A stretch of DNA of 64,000 nucleotides from Pseudomonas sp. S30 (GTDB taxonomy: Bacteria > Pseudomonadota > Gammaproteobacteria > Pseudomonadales > Pseudomonadaceae). Position 1 is the first letter of the stretch. Every line of letters starts with the position of its first letter. The translations under genes and the position numbers were made by a program. The notes under the pieces were generated by a model. That model was given only the letters and a program-made list of their open reading frames with translations, did not search any database and was not told where the DNA came from. The stretch spans positions 1 to 64,000 of the forward strand of contig NZ_JACVTO010000007.1 of NCBI RefSeq assembly GCF_016518545.1, read 5' to 3'. Below are positions 31,575 through 43,888 of the stretch, piece by piece.

Positions 31575-32917
31575 GCCAGTGCCTCCGCTGCCTGGGCGAA
31601 CAGCCGCCCGCGCTCCTCGAAGTTCCTGAACATGTCCAGGCTCGCACAGGCCGGCGACAGCAAGACCGCATCGCCTGGCTCGGCCAGTTCGGCGCAGCGC
31701 TGAACCGCCTCATCCAACGTCGCGGCATGCACCAGCGGCACGGCGCCTTGCAGCGTGTCGCTCAGGCGCTGGGCATCGCGGCCCAGCAGCACCACGGCGC
31801 GGCAATGCGCGCCGACCGGCTCGCGCAGCGCGGCGAAATCCGCACCCTTGCCGTCACCGCCGGCGATCAGCACCAGCTGGCCTTCGATGTCGGCCCCCAG
31901 GCCTTCGATGGCCGCCAGCGCGGCACCGACGTTGGTGGCCTTGGAATCGTCGTACCAGTTCACCCCACGCAGCTCGCGCACCCATTGGCAGCGATGCGCC
32001 AGGCCGCCGAAGGCGCGCAGGGCGTCGAGCATGGGCGCGAACGGCAAGCCGACGGCATGACCCAGTGCCAGCGCCGCCAGCGCGTTGCTCTGGTTGTGGG
32101 CGCCGCGGATCTTCAGTTCACGCACCGGCATGAGCGCCTGGAACTCGAAGGCCAGGCATTTCTCGCCGTTCACCTCGCGCAGGCCGAAGGCTTTGAAGTC
32201 CGGCGCGTTGAGGCCGAAGCTCCAGGTCGGGCGCCCCTCGACCGGCAGTGGCCGGCTCAAGGCATCCTGGCGGTTCACCACCACCTGACGGGCGCCGCGG
32301 AAGATGCGGTGCTTGGCCAGGTGATAGGCCGGCAGACCGCTGTAGCGATCCATGTGGTCTTCACTGATGTTGAGCACGGTGGCCACTTCGGCATCGAGCT
32401 GGTCGGTGGTTTCCAGCTGGAAGCTCGACAGCTCCAGCACGTACAGCTCGACCGTCTCGTCCAGCAGGTCCAGCGCCGGGGTGCCCAGGTTGCCGCCCAC
32501 CGCCACGCGCTTGCCGGCCTTGGCGGCCATTTCACCGACCAAGGTGGTGACGGTGCTCTTGGCGTTGGAGCCGCTGATGGCGATGATCGGTGCCTTGGCA
32601 TGGCGGGCGAACACCTCGATGTCGCCGGACAGTTTCACACCGCGCGCCGCAGCCTGCTGCAGGGCCGGCGTGGCCAAGGCCAGGCCCGGGCTCACGTACA
32701 GTTCGCTGGCGCGGCACAGGAAGTCGACGTCCAGCTCGCCACAACGCACTTCGACCTGCGGGTAGTCACGGCGCAAGGTGTCCAGCTCCGGCGGCTGCTC
32801 GCGCGTGTCGGCGACCGCGAAGGCGATGCCCCGGCTCGCCAGGAAGCGAACCAGGGACATGCCGCTCTTGCCGAGGCCGACAACGATGCGGAATTGGTCG
32901 GAAGCGATCAGTGACAC
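31571..32917 (-). CDS. murD: UDP-N-acetylmuramoylalanine--D-glutamate ligase MurD
   Basis: Adds D-Glu to UDP-MurNAc-L-Ala. The 448-residue enzyme opens with a Rossmann-like UDP-binding domain (FRIVVGLGKSGMSLVRFL). The P-loop reads SGSNAKSTVTTLVGEM, with Ala where E. coli has Gly. The C-terminal domain contains WYDDSKATNVGA. The start is GTG at 32917, which I prefer because GAGG lies 8 bp upstream and the mraY stop is only 5 bp away. Confidence 0.97.
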   Translation of the reverse strand: MSLIASDQFRIVVGLGKSGMSLVRFLASRGIAFAVADTREQPPELDTLRRDYPQVEVRCGELDVDFLCRASELYVSPGLALATPALQQAAARGVKLSGDIEVFARHAKAPIIAISGSNAKSTVTTLVGEMAAKAGKRVAVGGNLGTPALDLLDETVELYVLELSSFQLETTDQLDAEVATVLNISEDHMDRYSGLPAYHLAKHRIFRGARQVVVNRQDALSRPLPVEGRPTWSFGLNAPDFKAFGLREVNGEKCLAFEFQALMPVRELKIRGAHNQSNALAALALGHAVGLPFAPMLDALRAFGGLAHRCQWVRELRGVNWYDDSKATNVGAALAAIEGLGADIEGQLVLIAGGDGKGADFAALREPVGAHCRAVVLLGRDAQRLSDTLQGAVPLVHAATLDEAVQRCAELAEPGDAVLLSPACASLDMFRNFEERGRLFAQAAEALA

Positions 32918-32922
32918 GCTCG

Positions 32923-34005
32923 TTACCTCAGTTTCAGGGTGGCAAGGCCGATCAGCACCAGGATCACGGTGATGATCCAGAAGCGGACGATCACCCGCGG
33001 CTCGGGCCAGCCCTTGAGTTCGAAGTGGTGATGGATCGGCGCCATGCGGAACACGCGCTTGCCGGTCAGCTTGAAGGAGGCGACCTGAATCACCACCGAC
33101 AGGGTTTCCATGACGAACACCCCGCCCATGATGAACAGCACGATCTCCTGGCGCACGATGACCGCGATGGTGCCCAGCGCCGCACCCAGTGCCAGTGCGC
33201 CGACGTCGCCCATGAACACCTGCGCCGGGTAGGTGTTGAACCACAGAAAGCCCAGGCCGGCGCCGATCAGCGCACCGCAGAACACGATCAGTTCGCCCGA
33301 GCCGGGTACATAGGGAATCAACAGGTATTCGGCGAACTTCACGTTGCCGGACAGGTAGCAGAAGATGCCCAGCGCACCGCCGACCATCACCGTGGGCATG
33401 ATCGCCAGGCCGTCGAGCCCGTCGGTGAGGTTGACGGCGTTGCTGGAGCCGACGATGACGAAATAGGTGAGGATCACGAAGCCCACGCCCAGCGGGATGG
33501 TGAAGTCCTTCAGGAACGGCACGATCAGCGTGGTCTCGACACTGGTCGGCGCGGTCATGTACAGGAACACCGCCGCGCCCAGGCCGAACACCGACTGCCA
33601 GAAGTATTTCCAGCGGCTGGGCAGGCCGCGCGAGTTCTTTTCGATCACCTTGCGGTAGTCGTCGACCCAGCCGATGGCCCCGAACAGCAAGGTGACGATC
33701 ATCACCACCCAGACGTAACGATTGGTCAGGTCGGCCCACAGCAGCGTACTGATGGTGATGGCGGAAAGGATCAGCGCGCCGCCCATGGTCGGTGTGCCGG
33801 ACTTGGACAGGTGCGATTGCGGACCGTCATTGCGCACGGCCTGACCGATCTGGCGAACCTGCAAGGTGCGAATCATCCACGGCCCCAGCCACAGCGCCAG
33901 GGACAGCGCAGTCAGCACCCCGAGGATCCCGCGCAGGGACAGGTACTGGAAGACCGCGAAGCCCTTGTAGAACTGTTGCAGATATTCGGCCAACAGCAGC
34001 AGCAT
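32923..34005 (-). CDS. mraY: Phospho-N-acetylmuramoyl-pentapeptide-transferase MraY
   Basis: Inner-membrane enzyme that makes lipid I from UDP-MurNAc-pentapeptide and undecaprenyl phosphate. The protein has 360 residues, the same as E. coli, and starts [12 protein letters not shown]. It carries the SGTPTMGG loop, WVDDYRKV with catalytic Asp residues, and [13 protein letters not shown], all family hallmarks, across ten predicted helices. The ATG overlaps the murF stop by one base (TAATG). Confidence 0.98.
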   Translation of the reverse strand: MLLLLAEYLQQFYKGFAVFQYLSLRGILGVLTALSLALWLGPWMIRTLQVRQIGQAVRNDGPQSHLSKSGTPTMGGALILSAITISTLLWADLTNRYVWVVMIVTLLFGAIGWVDDYRKVIEKNSRGLPSRWKYFWQSVFGLGAAVFLYMTAPTSVETTLIVPFLKDFTIPLGVGFVILTYFVIVGSSNAVNLTDGLDGLAIMPTVMVGGALGIFCYLSGNVKFAEYLLIPYVPGSGELIVFCGALIGAGLGFLWFNTYPAQVFMGDVGALALGAALGTIAVIVRQEIVLFIMGGVFVMETLSVVIQVASFKLTGKRVFRMAPIHHHFELKGWPEPRVIVRFWIITVILVLIGLATLKLR

Positions 34006-35372
34006 TAATGTTTCTCCCCGCTGGTCTCGCACAGTGCAGCCACGACATGTTCCATCGCAGCGCTGCGCGAGCCCTTGATCAAGATAGTGGTATCGCCGGT
34101 GGACTCGACCTGGACGGCGTCGATCAGCTCGGCTTGAGTAGCGAAATGGCGACCGTTGCCGCCGAAGGCCTGTACCGCGTGGGCCATGTTGCTGCCGGTG
34201 GCGTAGAGGGCGTCGACCTTGCCGCGGGCGTATTCGCCCACCTGCCGGTGCCCCTGCTCGGCCCACTGGCCCAGTTCGCCGATGTCTCCGAGCACCAAAA
34301 CGGTACGCCCGGCGAAACCGGCGAGGATATCGATCGCCGCACACACCGAGGTGGGATTGGCGTTGTAGGTGTCGTCGATCACCCGGGCGCCGCTGGCGGC
34401 CAATTGCGCCACGGAACGGCCTTTGACCGGTTGCACCGCTGCCAGCCCGGCCGCGATGCCCGGCAGGCTGATACCCACGGCATGGGCAGCGGCGGCCGCC
34501 GCCAGGGCATTGCCGACGTTGTGCGCGCCCAGCAGATTCAACTGCACGGCGACACTGCCGCTCGGCCCATGCAGGGTGAACGAGGGGCAACCGCGCTCAT
34601 CGCGTCCGACTTCGCTGGCGTGGAAATCGGCACGTCGATCGGCGGGTGCGAAACTCAGTACCGCATGATCGCCCGCACGGGCCTGCCAGATCGGAAACGC
34701 CTTGTCGTCCAGGTTCAGCACGGCGACGCCGCCCTGGCCCAGGCCTTCGAGAATCTCGCCCTTGGCCTCGACGATCTTTTCCGGCCCGCCGAACTCGCCC
34801 ACATGGGCGGTCCCTGCATTGTTGAGAATGACCACGTCGGGGCGGGTGAGACCCACGGTGTAGCGAATCTCGCCGAGACGCGAAGCGCCCAGCTCGATGA
34901 CCGCCGCCGTGTGCTGCGCCGCGATTTCCAGCAGGGTCAGCGGCGCGCCCAGGTCATTGTTGAGGTTGCCGCGGGTGGCATGTACCGGCCCCCGCGTGCG
35001 CAGGATGCAGGCGAGCATTTCCTTGACCGTGGTCTTGCCGCTGGAGCCGGTGATGGCGATCACCGGCTTGTCGAACGCGCGGCGATTCAGCGCGCCGAGC
35101 TGGCCCAGGGCGACCCGGCAGTCGGCGACCAGCAGTTGCGGCAGATCGCTGTCGGCCACTTCGCGCTCCACCAGTGCAGCCACCGCACCCTTGGCCTGTA
35201 CGTCGGCCAGGTAGTCGTGACCATCGAAGCGCGGGCCGGTCAGGGCCACGAACAATTGTCCGGCCGCTACGCTGCGGCTGTCGATGCTGACCCCGGTGAA
35301 GGTCGCGTCGGCACCGACCAGGCGAGCGTCCAGCGTTGTCGTCAGTTGATCGAGCGTCATCGGTTCAAGCAT
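34005..35372 (-). CDS. murF: UDP-N-acetylmuramoyl-tripeptide--D-alanyl-D-alanine ligase MurF
   Basis: Adds D-Ala-D-Ala to complete the UDP-muramoyl-pentapeptide. The 455-residue protein has the P-loop [13 protein letters not shown] (about 108-120), [12 protein letters not shown] and the C-terminal [12 protein letters not shown] motif. ATG at 35372 has GGGAGG 6 bp upstream and overlaps the end of murE by 8 bp; the second Met (35360) lacks such a site. Confidence 0.97.
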   Translation of the reverse strand: MLEPMTLDQLTTTLDARLVGADATFTGVSIDSRSVAAGQLFVALTGPRFDGHDYLADVQAKGAVAALVEREVADSDLPQLLVADCRVALGQLGALNRRAFDKPVIAITGSSGKTTVKEMLACILRTRGPVHATRGNLNNDLGAPLTLLEIAAQHTAAVIELGASRLGEIRYTVGLTRPDVVILNNAGTAHVGEFGGPEKIVEAKGEILEGLGQGGVAVLNLDDKAFPIWQARAGDHAVLSFAPADRRADFHASEVGRDERGCPSFTLHGPSGSVAVQLNLLGAHNVGNALAAAAAAHAVGISLPGIAAGLAAVQPVKGRSVAQLAASGARVIDDTYNANPTSVCAAIDILAGFAGRTVLVLGDIGELGQWAEQGHRQVGEYARGKVDALYATGSNMAHAVQAFGGNGRHFATQAELIDAVQVESTGDTTILIKGSRSAAMEHVVAALCETSGEKH

Positions 35373-36851
35373 GTGCAGCCTCCCAGGCGGACAGCGCCTT
35401 TTCGGCTTCGAGCAGGTCGGAGAACGCCAGACGCTCGCCGTTGATTTCCTGATAATCCTCGTGCCCCTTGCCGGCCAACACGATCACGTCGTCGGCCGCA
35501 GCCGTGGCGATCAGTTGCGCAATGGCCTGGCCACGGCCGGCGACGAACGCGACGCGGTCAGGATTGCCCAGGCCTGGGCGGATATCGTCGAAAATGCGCA
35601 GCGGATCTTCGCTACGCGGATTGTCGTCGGTGACCCAGACCCCGTCGGCCAGGCGCTCGGCCACTTCGGCCATCAGCGGACGCTTGCCACGGTCGCGATC
35701 ACCGCCACAGCCGAACAGGCACAACAGGCGACCTTGTACGTGGGGGCGCAGCGCTTGCAGCACCTGCTCCAGGGCATCCGGGGTATGGGCGTAGTCCACC
35801 ACCACCAGCGGCTTGTCACCACCGCCAAGGCGCTGCATGCGACCCACCGGCCCTTGCAGTTGCGGGACCACCTTGAGGATGTCGTCCAGCGGGTATTCGA
35901 GGGCGATCAGCGCGGCGACCGCAGCGAGCACATTGCTCAGGTTGAATCGGCCCAGCAGGCGGCTGCGCAGGGTGCGCTCGCCTTGTGCGGTGACCAGGAT
36001 GGCACGCACGCCTTCATCATCGAAATGCGCCTCGCGGCAATACAACGAAGCATCCTGGTCGTCCAGGCTGTAGCTGAGCAAACGCGTTTCGATATGATCG
36101 CCAGCCGGCCGCAGGGCATAGGTTTCGGCCAGTCGCCGACCGAACCCATCGTCCAGGTTGACCACCTGGCAGCGCAGCCCGGGCCAGGCGAACAGCTTGG
36201 CCTTGGCCGCTTCGTAAGCCTGCATGCTGCCGTGATAGTCCAGGTGATCGCGGGACAGGTTGGTCATGACTGCGATGTCGAATGCCAGGGCCGCGACACG
36301 GCCTTGTTCGAGGGCGTGGGAAGACACCTCCATGGCCACCGCCTTGGCACCGGCGTGCTTGAGATCGTTCAAGGTCGACTGCACGGCGATCGGGTCCGGC
36401 GTGGTCAGCCGGCCGCTCTGCAATTCGCCATGAAAACCGGTGCCCAGCGTGCCGATCAGGCCACAGCGCCGACCCAGAAGGTCCAGGGCCTGGGCCAGCA
36501 ACTGGGTCACGCTGGTCTTGCCGTTGGTGCCCGTCACGCCGATCAGGTCGAGCTGTCGGCTCGGCTCGCCATAGAAGCGACCGGCGATGGAGGACAGTTG
36601 CGCGATCAGTCCCTTGACCGGAATCAGTGGCACGTCGGTCAGCGGCAACACGGTCGCGCCCTGCTCTTCGTAGGCCACGGCTGCCGCGCCACGGGCCAGT
36701 GCATCGGCGATGTGGCCACGCCCATCGACCTGCGCGCCGGGCACCGCCAGGAACAGGTCGCCCGGGCGCACCCGGCGGCTGTCCAGGGTGATTTCACGAA
36801 TCAGCGGATCGCGGCTGGCGTGGGCGAACAGTTTGCTCAATGGCATGGTCA

Positions 36852-36852
<1 letters not shown>
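35365..36852 (-). CDS. murE: UDP-N-acetylmuramoyl-L-alanyl-D-glutamate--2,6-diaminopimelate ligase MurE
   Basis: Adds meso-diaminopimelate to the stem peptide. The 495-residue enzyme has the P-loop VTGTNGKTSVTQLL (about 114-127). The diaminopimelate specificity motif reads DDNPRSEDP (consensus DNPR). ATG at 36852 overlaps the ftsI stop by one base (TGATG), with GGAGG about 9 bp upstream; the second Met at 36846 is an alternative. Confidence 0.97.
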
Positions 36853-38871
<2,019 letters not shown>

Positions 38872-38875
<4 letters not shown>

Positions 38876-39819
38876 CGCAACTTCTCCGCCACGCGCATCA
38901 CGGCGCTGCGCGCCCGCGGGTTGGCCTTGAGTTCGGCTTCGGAAGCGAACTGCGCCTTGCCGATCAGGCGGATCTTCGGTTCGAAGACCTTGTGCTGAAC
39001 CGGCAGGTTGCGCGGCAGGTTGTCCGCTTCGCCCTTGACCAGCTTGCGCATGAACAGCTTGACGATACGGTCTTCGAGGGAATGGAAGCTGATCACCACC
39101 AGGCGGCCACCGACCTCCAGGGCCTCGAGCGCAGCCTGCAGACCCGCTTCGAGGTCGCCCAGCTCGTTGTTGACGTGAATGCGCAACCCCTGGAATGCAC
39201 GGGTAGCGGGGTTCTTGCCTTTTTCCCAGGCCGGGTTGGCGACCTTCAGCACTTCGGCCAGGTCGGCGGTACGCGTGAACGGTTGCTGTTCGCGACGCAG
39301 CACCACCGCGCGCGCCATGCGCTTGGCGAAACGCTCTTCACCGTATTCCTTGAACACCCGGGCGATCTCGTCTTCAGCTGCGGTGGCGACGAATTCGGCT
39401 GCGCTGATGCCCTGTTCAGGGTTCATGCGCATGTCCAGCGGGCCATCGTTGAGGAAGCTGAAGCCGCGTTCGGGATCGTCCAGCTGGGGCGATGAAACGC
39501 CCAGGTCGAGCAGCACGCCGGCGACCTTGCCGTGCAAGTCGCGGCGTCGAACCTCCTCGTCCAGTTCGGCGAAGCTGCGCTGCACAATGACAAAGCGGCC
39601 GTCTTCGGCCGCCAGCGCTTGCCCCGTGGCAATCGCTTGTGGGTCCTTGTCGAAGCCCAGTAGCCGCCCCTGGGGCCCGAGCTTCTGGAGGATCAGGCGG
39701 CTGTGACCGCCGCGCCCGAACGTGCCGTCCAGATAGCAACCGTCGGCGCGCAAGGCGAGCGCCTCGACAGCTTCGTCGAGCAGGACGGTGATGTGGTTGA
39801 AGCCGCTATCTATGGTCAC
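38872..39819 (-). CDS. rsmH: 16S rRNA (cytosine1402-N4)-methyltransferase RsmH
   Basis: Methylates C1402 of 16S rRNA with S-adenosylmethionine. The 315-residue protein starts [21 protein letters not shown] and carries the SAM-binding [14 protein letters not shown] (about 28-41), [18 protein letters not shown] (about 106) and the C-terminal [14 protein letters not shown]. It overlaps mraZ and ftsL by 4 bp each. Its partner RsmI, which methylates the same base, is encoded at 41008-41883. Confidence 0.97.
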
Positions 39820-40271
39820 AGGATCAGGTCACGCAGTTCATCGGGCATGGCACCCGGTTGTTGGATAGCTGCAAGGTCGGCTGCCGAAACCACGTTCCAG
39901 GCATCCTCGTCCCACAGCTGGAATTTGTTCAGTTGCCCCACCAGCATCGCCTTCTTGTCCAGCCGGGCGTATTCGCGCAGGCGCGGCGGCACCAGGAAGC
40001 GACCGCTGCCATCGAGCTCCAGGTCCACCGCATTGCCGATCAGCAGACGCTGCAGGCGACGGTTCTCTTCACGCAACGAGGGCAAGGCACGCAGCTTGGC
40101 TTCTATCTGCTCCCATTCATCCAGCGGATACACGCACAAGCAGGGATCTACAGCGTCGATGGTCACGATGAGCTGGCCGTTGCAACGCGAATCGAGCTCG
40201 TCACGGTACCGGCTCGGCATGGCGAGACGGCCCTTGGCATCGAGGCTGACGGCGTTGGCTCCGCGAAACAC
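39816..40271 (-). CDS. mraZ: Transcriptional regulator MraZ
   Basis: AbrB-fold repressor of the dcw operon. The 151-residue length equals the family size when the GTG at 40271 is used ([26 protein letters not shown], split across two repeats). The conserved DXXXR motifs, [10 protein letters not shown] and [10 protein letters not shown], mark the two swapped-hairpin domains. A TTG 18 bases further upstream would add six residues with no homology. It is the first gene of the cluster. The predicted MraZ operator lies 42-69 bp ahead of its start. Confidence 0.95.
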   Translation of the reverse strand: MFRGANAVSLDAKGRLAMPSRYRDELDSRCNGQLIVTIDAVDPCLCVYPLDEWEQIEAKLRALPSLREENRRLQRLLIGNAVDLELDGSGRFLVPPRLREYARLDKKAMLVGQLNKFQLWDEDAWNVVSAADLAAIQQPGAMPDELRDLIL

Positions 40272-40313
40272 GGCTGCGATTCCCCACAATGTTATCGTTT
40301 TGTAGACAGAAAA

Positions 40314-40340
40314 CCCACTTCATCCCACTTTCTGCCACTT
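40314..40340 (-). promoter_or_regulatory. MraZ operator: three direct repeats at 10-bp spacing
   Basis: On the minus strand AAGTGGC, AAGTGGG and AAGTGGG (40334-40340, 40324-40330, 40314-40320) repeat with exact 10-bp periodicity, in the leader just downstream of the predicted mraZ -10. This matches the TGGGN-N5 repeats bound by MraZ in E. coli and indicates autorepression. Confidence 0.85.
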
Positions 40341-40346
40341 GCGCAC

Positions 40347-40376
40347 ACTATAGGAATCCGCCCGCTGCACCGTCAA
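40347..40376 (-). promoter_or_regulatory. Promoter of the dcw cluster (Pmra)
   Basis: TTGACG (40371-40376) and TATAGT (40347-40352) on the minus strand are 18 bp apart, a good sigma70 promoter. The start point would be near 40340, directly in the MraZ repeats. The remaining AT-rich sequence 40377-40581 contains no gene that I can support. Confidence 0.8.
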
Positions 40377-40581
40377 GGCACGTTCATAAGGAAAACCCTT
40401 ACAGGACCGAGATTTAGCGCAACAAAGGAAGGGGGAAAGGCTGCCACGGGACTAAATTGACGGAAAAAGTCGCGCGCACTCAAATGGATAGGGCGTGAAC
40501 TTAAAGTAATTTATGAAGATTAAGATCTTTTCGGCATTACCAAGTGAGATCTGCTATCGATTGCAGCAGAGGGAGGGAGGT

Positions 40582-40942
40582 GGAGAGTCGATCTGTAAGC
40601 CGGGTTTTGTCGAGGACAGTCATTCCTCTACGACGGCCATCACTGGACGCCTCTAGCAACCTACCCGGTTCCGACGCGGGCCACGCCGTATGGAACCCTA
40701 TTTGGTCTTGCTCCGAGTGGGGTTTACCTAGCCACGAACTGTTGCCAGTCGTGCGGTGCGCTCTTACCGCACCTTTTCACCCTTACCGGCACCGAAGTGC
40801 TTAGGCGGTTGTTTTCTGTGGCACTTTCCGTAGGCTCGCGCCTCCCAGGGGTTACCTGGCACTCTGCCCTGCGGAGCCCGGACTTTCCTCCCCCCAACTT
40901 TTGCGGAACAAAAGCAGGCAGCGACTGTCCGATCGACTCTCC
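40582..40942 (-). ncRNA. rnpB: RNase P RNA (M1 RNA), type A
   Basis: Catalytic RNA of ribonuclease P, which matures tRNA 5' ends. On the minus strand the 5' end reads AGAGTCGATCGGACAGTCGC. P1 pairs 40932-40940 with 40584-40592 (AGAGTCGAT with ATCGACTCT). Conserved cores include GAGGAAAGTCCGGGCTCC, AGGGTGAAAAGGTGCGGTAAGAG-like CR-II/III sequence (split), and AACCCGGCTTACAGATCGA near the 3' end. The length of about 360 nt suits the family. Exact ends are approximate. It is encoded between mraZ and rsmI, as in other pseudomonads. Confidence 0.96.
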
Positions 40943-40949
40943 GCCGACA

Positions 40950-40978
40950 AGGGTAACGGCAGGAGGGCCCGAGAACAA
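40950..40978 (-). promoter_or_regulatory. Possible promoter of rnpB
   Basis: TTGTTC (40973-40978) and TACCCT (40950-40955) lie 17 bp apart on the minus strand, about 9 bp ahead of the RNA 5' end. Confidence 0.4.
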
Positions 40979-41007
40979 GCACCGTGTTCAACAATATCAG
41001 GGTGCCA

Positions 41008-41883
41008 TTAGTGGTTTTTCTGTTTATCCAGGGCTGCCTGATAAAGAATGTTCTTACGCACCCCGGTGATTTCAGCCGCCAGGGCCGCTGCACGCTTGAG
41101 TGGCAGTTCCGCCAGCAGCAGGTCCAGCACGCGTAGCGCTTCAGAGCTGACAGCCTGCTCGCCCGCGGGCGCCGTCCAGCCCGCCACCAGCACCACGCAC
41201 TCGCCGCGCTGCTGATTGGGATCGGCGGCGACGAACTCGCGCAGCTCACCCAGTGGCAGCCCCTTGAGCGTTTCGAAGGCCTTGGTCAGCTCGCGCCCGA
41301 GCAGCGCCGGACGCTCGTCACCGAACACCGCCTGCATGTCCTGCAGGCACTCCAGGATGCGGTGCGGGGCTTCATAGAAGATCAGGGTTCGCGGCTCCTC
41401 CTTCACCTGCTCGAGCCGAGCCCGTCGCCCGGCGGTCTTGGCCGGAAGAAAGCCCTCGAAGATGAAGCGGTCGGAGGGCAGCCCTGCCGCCGACAGGGCT
41501 GCGATCAGCGCGCAGGCACCCGGCACTGGCACGACCCTGACCCCGGCAGCGCGCGCCTGACGCACCAGGTGATAGCCAGGGTCGGAGATCAGCGGCGTGC
41601 CGGCGTCGGACACCAGCGCCACGTCGTCGCCGGCCAGCAGCCGGGTAATGAAGCGGCTGCCCTCGTCGCGCTCGTTGTGCTCATGGCAGGCGGCCAGGGG
41701 CGTGTCGATGCCGAAATGCTGCAGCAGGCGTACGGAGTGGCGGGTATCTTCGGCGGCGATCAGCGCGACCCCGGCCAGCACCTTGAGCGCCCGCGCGCTC
41801 ATGTCGTCGAGATTGCCGATGGGCGTGGCCACGACATAGAGCGTACCCGCCGTAGATTGTGAAACCCCTGCAACATCCGTCAC
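41008..41883 (-). CDS. rsmI: 16S rRNA (cytidine1402-2'-O)-methyltransferase RsmI
   Basis: 2'-O-methylates C1402 of 16S rRNA, the same residue methylated by RsmH. The 291-residue protein belongs to the tetrapyrrole-methylase fold. It has GTLYVVATPIGNLDDMSARA near the N-terminus, AAEDTRHS, LVSDAGTPLISDPGYHLV and the Cys/Gly-rich VPVPGACALIAALSAAGLP (all family motifs). The start is GTG at 41883 with AGG upstream; the ATG at 41940 would add a non-homologous arginine-rich leader. It is divergent from lpoA. Confidence 0.95.
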   Translation of the reverse strand: MTDVAGVSQSTAGTLYVVATPIGNLDDMSARALKVLAGVALIAAEDTRHSVRLLQHFGIDTPLAACHEHNERDEGSRFITRLLAGDDVALVSDAGTPLISDPGYHLVRQARAAGVRVVPVPGACALIAALSAAGLPSDRFIFEGFLPAKTAGRRARLEQVKEEPRTLIFYEAPHRILECLQDMQAVFGDERPALLGRELTKAFETLKGLPLGELREFVAADPNQQRGECVVLVAGWTAPAGEQAVSSEALRVLDLLLAELPLKRAAALAAEITGVRKNILYQAALDKQKNH

Positions 41884-42070
41884 TGCGCACACCTGCCTTG
41901 CCAATCGAAGGCGCCATTGTAACGCGAGCCTGGGTAACAACGCGCAAACAACTTCGAACTCGGATCGCGCCAGGCGACCTATAGTGAAGCTTCTCCGTCA
42001 GCGACATCGCACCCCGGCCACCGCTTGGGTACAATCGCCCACCAACTTGATCGAGTGACAGGACCCTTAC

Positions 42071-43888
42071 ATGATCGCCTGCCTGCGGCTGCTCCCAGCC
42101 TTATGTCTCGCTGCCTTGCTGGCAGCCTGCGCCAGCTCGCCCTCATCCAGCCTGGGCGAGCTGCCGCGCACCCCGGACGCCAGCATCGAGCAACTGCTCG
42201 AGAAGGCCGCATCGAGCAAGTCCGCCGAGGACGCTGCCCTGCTGCGCCTGAGCGCCGCCGACCTGGCCTACCACCAGAAGGACTTCCCGCGCGCCGCACG
42301 CATCCTCGAACAAGTACCGCTGGACGGCCTCAAGCCTGCCCAGCAGATCTTCGCCAGTACCCTGAGCGCCGAGCTGGCCATGAGCCGCAACCAGCCCAAG
42401 GCAGCCCTGACCGCGCTGAGCCATCCGAGCTTGCAGCACGTGGGCGAACTGCCCGAGGCGCAACAGGTGCGCACCTACAGCGTGCACGCGGCCGCACTGG
42501 AAGCCGATGGCCAGGCCCTGCCTGCGGCGCAGCAACGCGTCCTGCTGGCGCCCTTGCTGAGCGGCGAACAGGCGGCGAAGAACAATGACGCCATCTGGTC
42601 CCTGGTCGCCTCGTTGCCCGCCGAGCAGCTGCAGCAGCCGAGCACCGACGCGACGCTGGCCGGCTGGACCAGCCTGGCCCAGGCGGTGAAAAGTGCCGGC
42701 ACGCTGGAACAGCAGCAGGCGGCGATCGACACCTGGCGCCAGCAGCACCCCGATCATCCAGCGGCCAGGCAACTGCCCGATGCCCTGGTCAAGCTCAAGC
42801 AACTGGCCAGCCAACCGCTGACCAAGATCGCCCTGCTGCTGCCCCAGGAAGGCCCTCTGGCCGGGGTCGCTCGGGCATTGCGTGATGGTTTCATGGCCGC
42901 TCATCTGCAAGCTCAGCAGTCCGGCCAGCCGGTACCAGCGATCCAGGTGTTCGACAGTTCGCGCCTGACCTCCCTGGACGACTTCTACCGCCAGGCCCAG
43001 GCGGCCGGCGCGCAGCTGGTCATTGGCCCGCTGGAAAAGCCCCTGGTGAAAAAACTCGGCGACTATCCACAGTTGCCCATCACCACGCTCGCGCTGAACT
43101 ACGCCGACGCCGGACAGAAATCCGCACCGCAGCTCTTCCAGTTCGGCCTGGCCGCCGAGGACGAGGCCCGGGAAGTAGCCCGTCGCGCCCGCGCAGACGG
43201 CATGGTGCGCGCCGTGGCGCTGGTGCCCAGTGGCGAATGGGGCGACCGCGTGCTGGCAGCCTTCCGCCAGGACTGGGAAGGTAACGGCGGCTCGCTGCTC
43301 GCCGCCGAGCGCATCGCCCAGCCGGTCGCCCTGGCCCAGCAGATCGCCGACCTCTTCCAGCTGCGCCAGAGCGAAGGTCGTGCCAAGAGCCTGCAAAGCA
43401 CGGTAGGCGGCAACATCGCCGCCCAGCCTTCGCGTCGCCAGGACATCGATTTCATCTTCCTGGCCGCCACGCCGCAACAGGCGCAACAGATCAAGCCCAC
43501 GCTGAACTTCCAATACGCCGGCGACGTGCCGGTCTACGCCACCTCCAACCTGTACAGCGCCAGCGGTGACGTCAACCAGTACAACGACATGAACGGCATC
43601 CGCTTCTGCGAAACACCCTGGTTGCTGGATACCAGCAACAGCCTGCGTCAGCAGGTGGTGCAGCAGTGGCCTCAAGCAGGCGGTAGCCTGGGTCGCCTCT
43701 ATGCCATGGGCGTCGACGCCTACAACCTCGCGCCACGCCTGGGCCAGCTCAAGGCCCTGCCGGACAACCGCCTGCAAGGCCTGTCCGGCAGCCTGAGCAT
43801 CAATGCCAATCAGCGTGTAGAGCGGCAACTGCCGTGGGCGGAGTTCTCCGGCGGCCAGGTCAAGCGCCTGCCAGACACCCCGCGCTGA
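42071..43888 (+). CDS. lpoA: Penicillin-binding protein activator LpoA
   Basis: Outer-membrane lipoprotein that stimulates PBP1a peptidoglycan synthesis. The 605-residue protein has a lipoprotein signal with lipobox LLAAC (Cys about 20). A TPR-like N-terminal domain (about 30-250) is followed by a type-1 periplasmic-binding-like domain (KIALLLPQEGPLAGVARALRDGFMAA split, from about 254; then VIGPLEKPLVKKL, TTLALNY). It leads the lpoA-yraN-diaA-dolP operon known from E. coli. Its stop overlaps the yraN start (TGATG). Confidence 0.93.
   Translation: MIACLRLLPALCLAALLAACASSPSSSLGELPRTPDASIEQLLEKAASSKSAEDAALLRLSAADLAYHQKDFPRAARILEQVPLDGLKPAQQIFASTLSAELAMSRNQPKAALTALSHPSLQHVGELPEAQQVRTYSVHAAALEADGQALPAAQQRVLLAPLLSGEQAAKNNDAIWSLVASLPAEQLQQPSTDATLAGWTSLAQAVKSAGTLEQQQAAIDTWRQQHPDHPAARQLPDALVKLKQLASQPLTKIALLLPQEGPLAGVARALRDGFMAAHLQAQQSGQPVPAIQVFDSSRLTSLDDFYRQAQAAGAQLVIGPLEKPLVKKLGDYPQLPITTLALNYADAGQKSAPQLFQFGLAAEDEAREVARRARADGMVRAVALVPSGEWGDRVLAAFRQDWEGNGGSLLAAERIAQPVALAQQIADLFQLRQSEGRAKSLQSTVGGNIAAQPSRRQDIDFIFLAATPQQAQQIKPTLNFQYAGDVPVYATSNLYSASGDVNQYNDMNGIRFCETPWLLDTSNSLRQQVVQQWPQAGGSLGRLYAMGVDAYNLAPRLGQLKALPDNRLQGLSGSLSINANQRVERQLPWAEFSGGQVKRLPDTPR

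Noticed and set aside
40377..40581. Possible small gene in the AT-rich stretch between rnpB and mraZ
   Set aside because: I found no ORF with a start and ribosome site; it looks like the upstream region of the dcw promoter and the end of rnpB.
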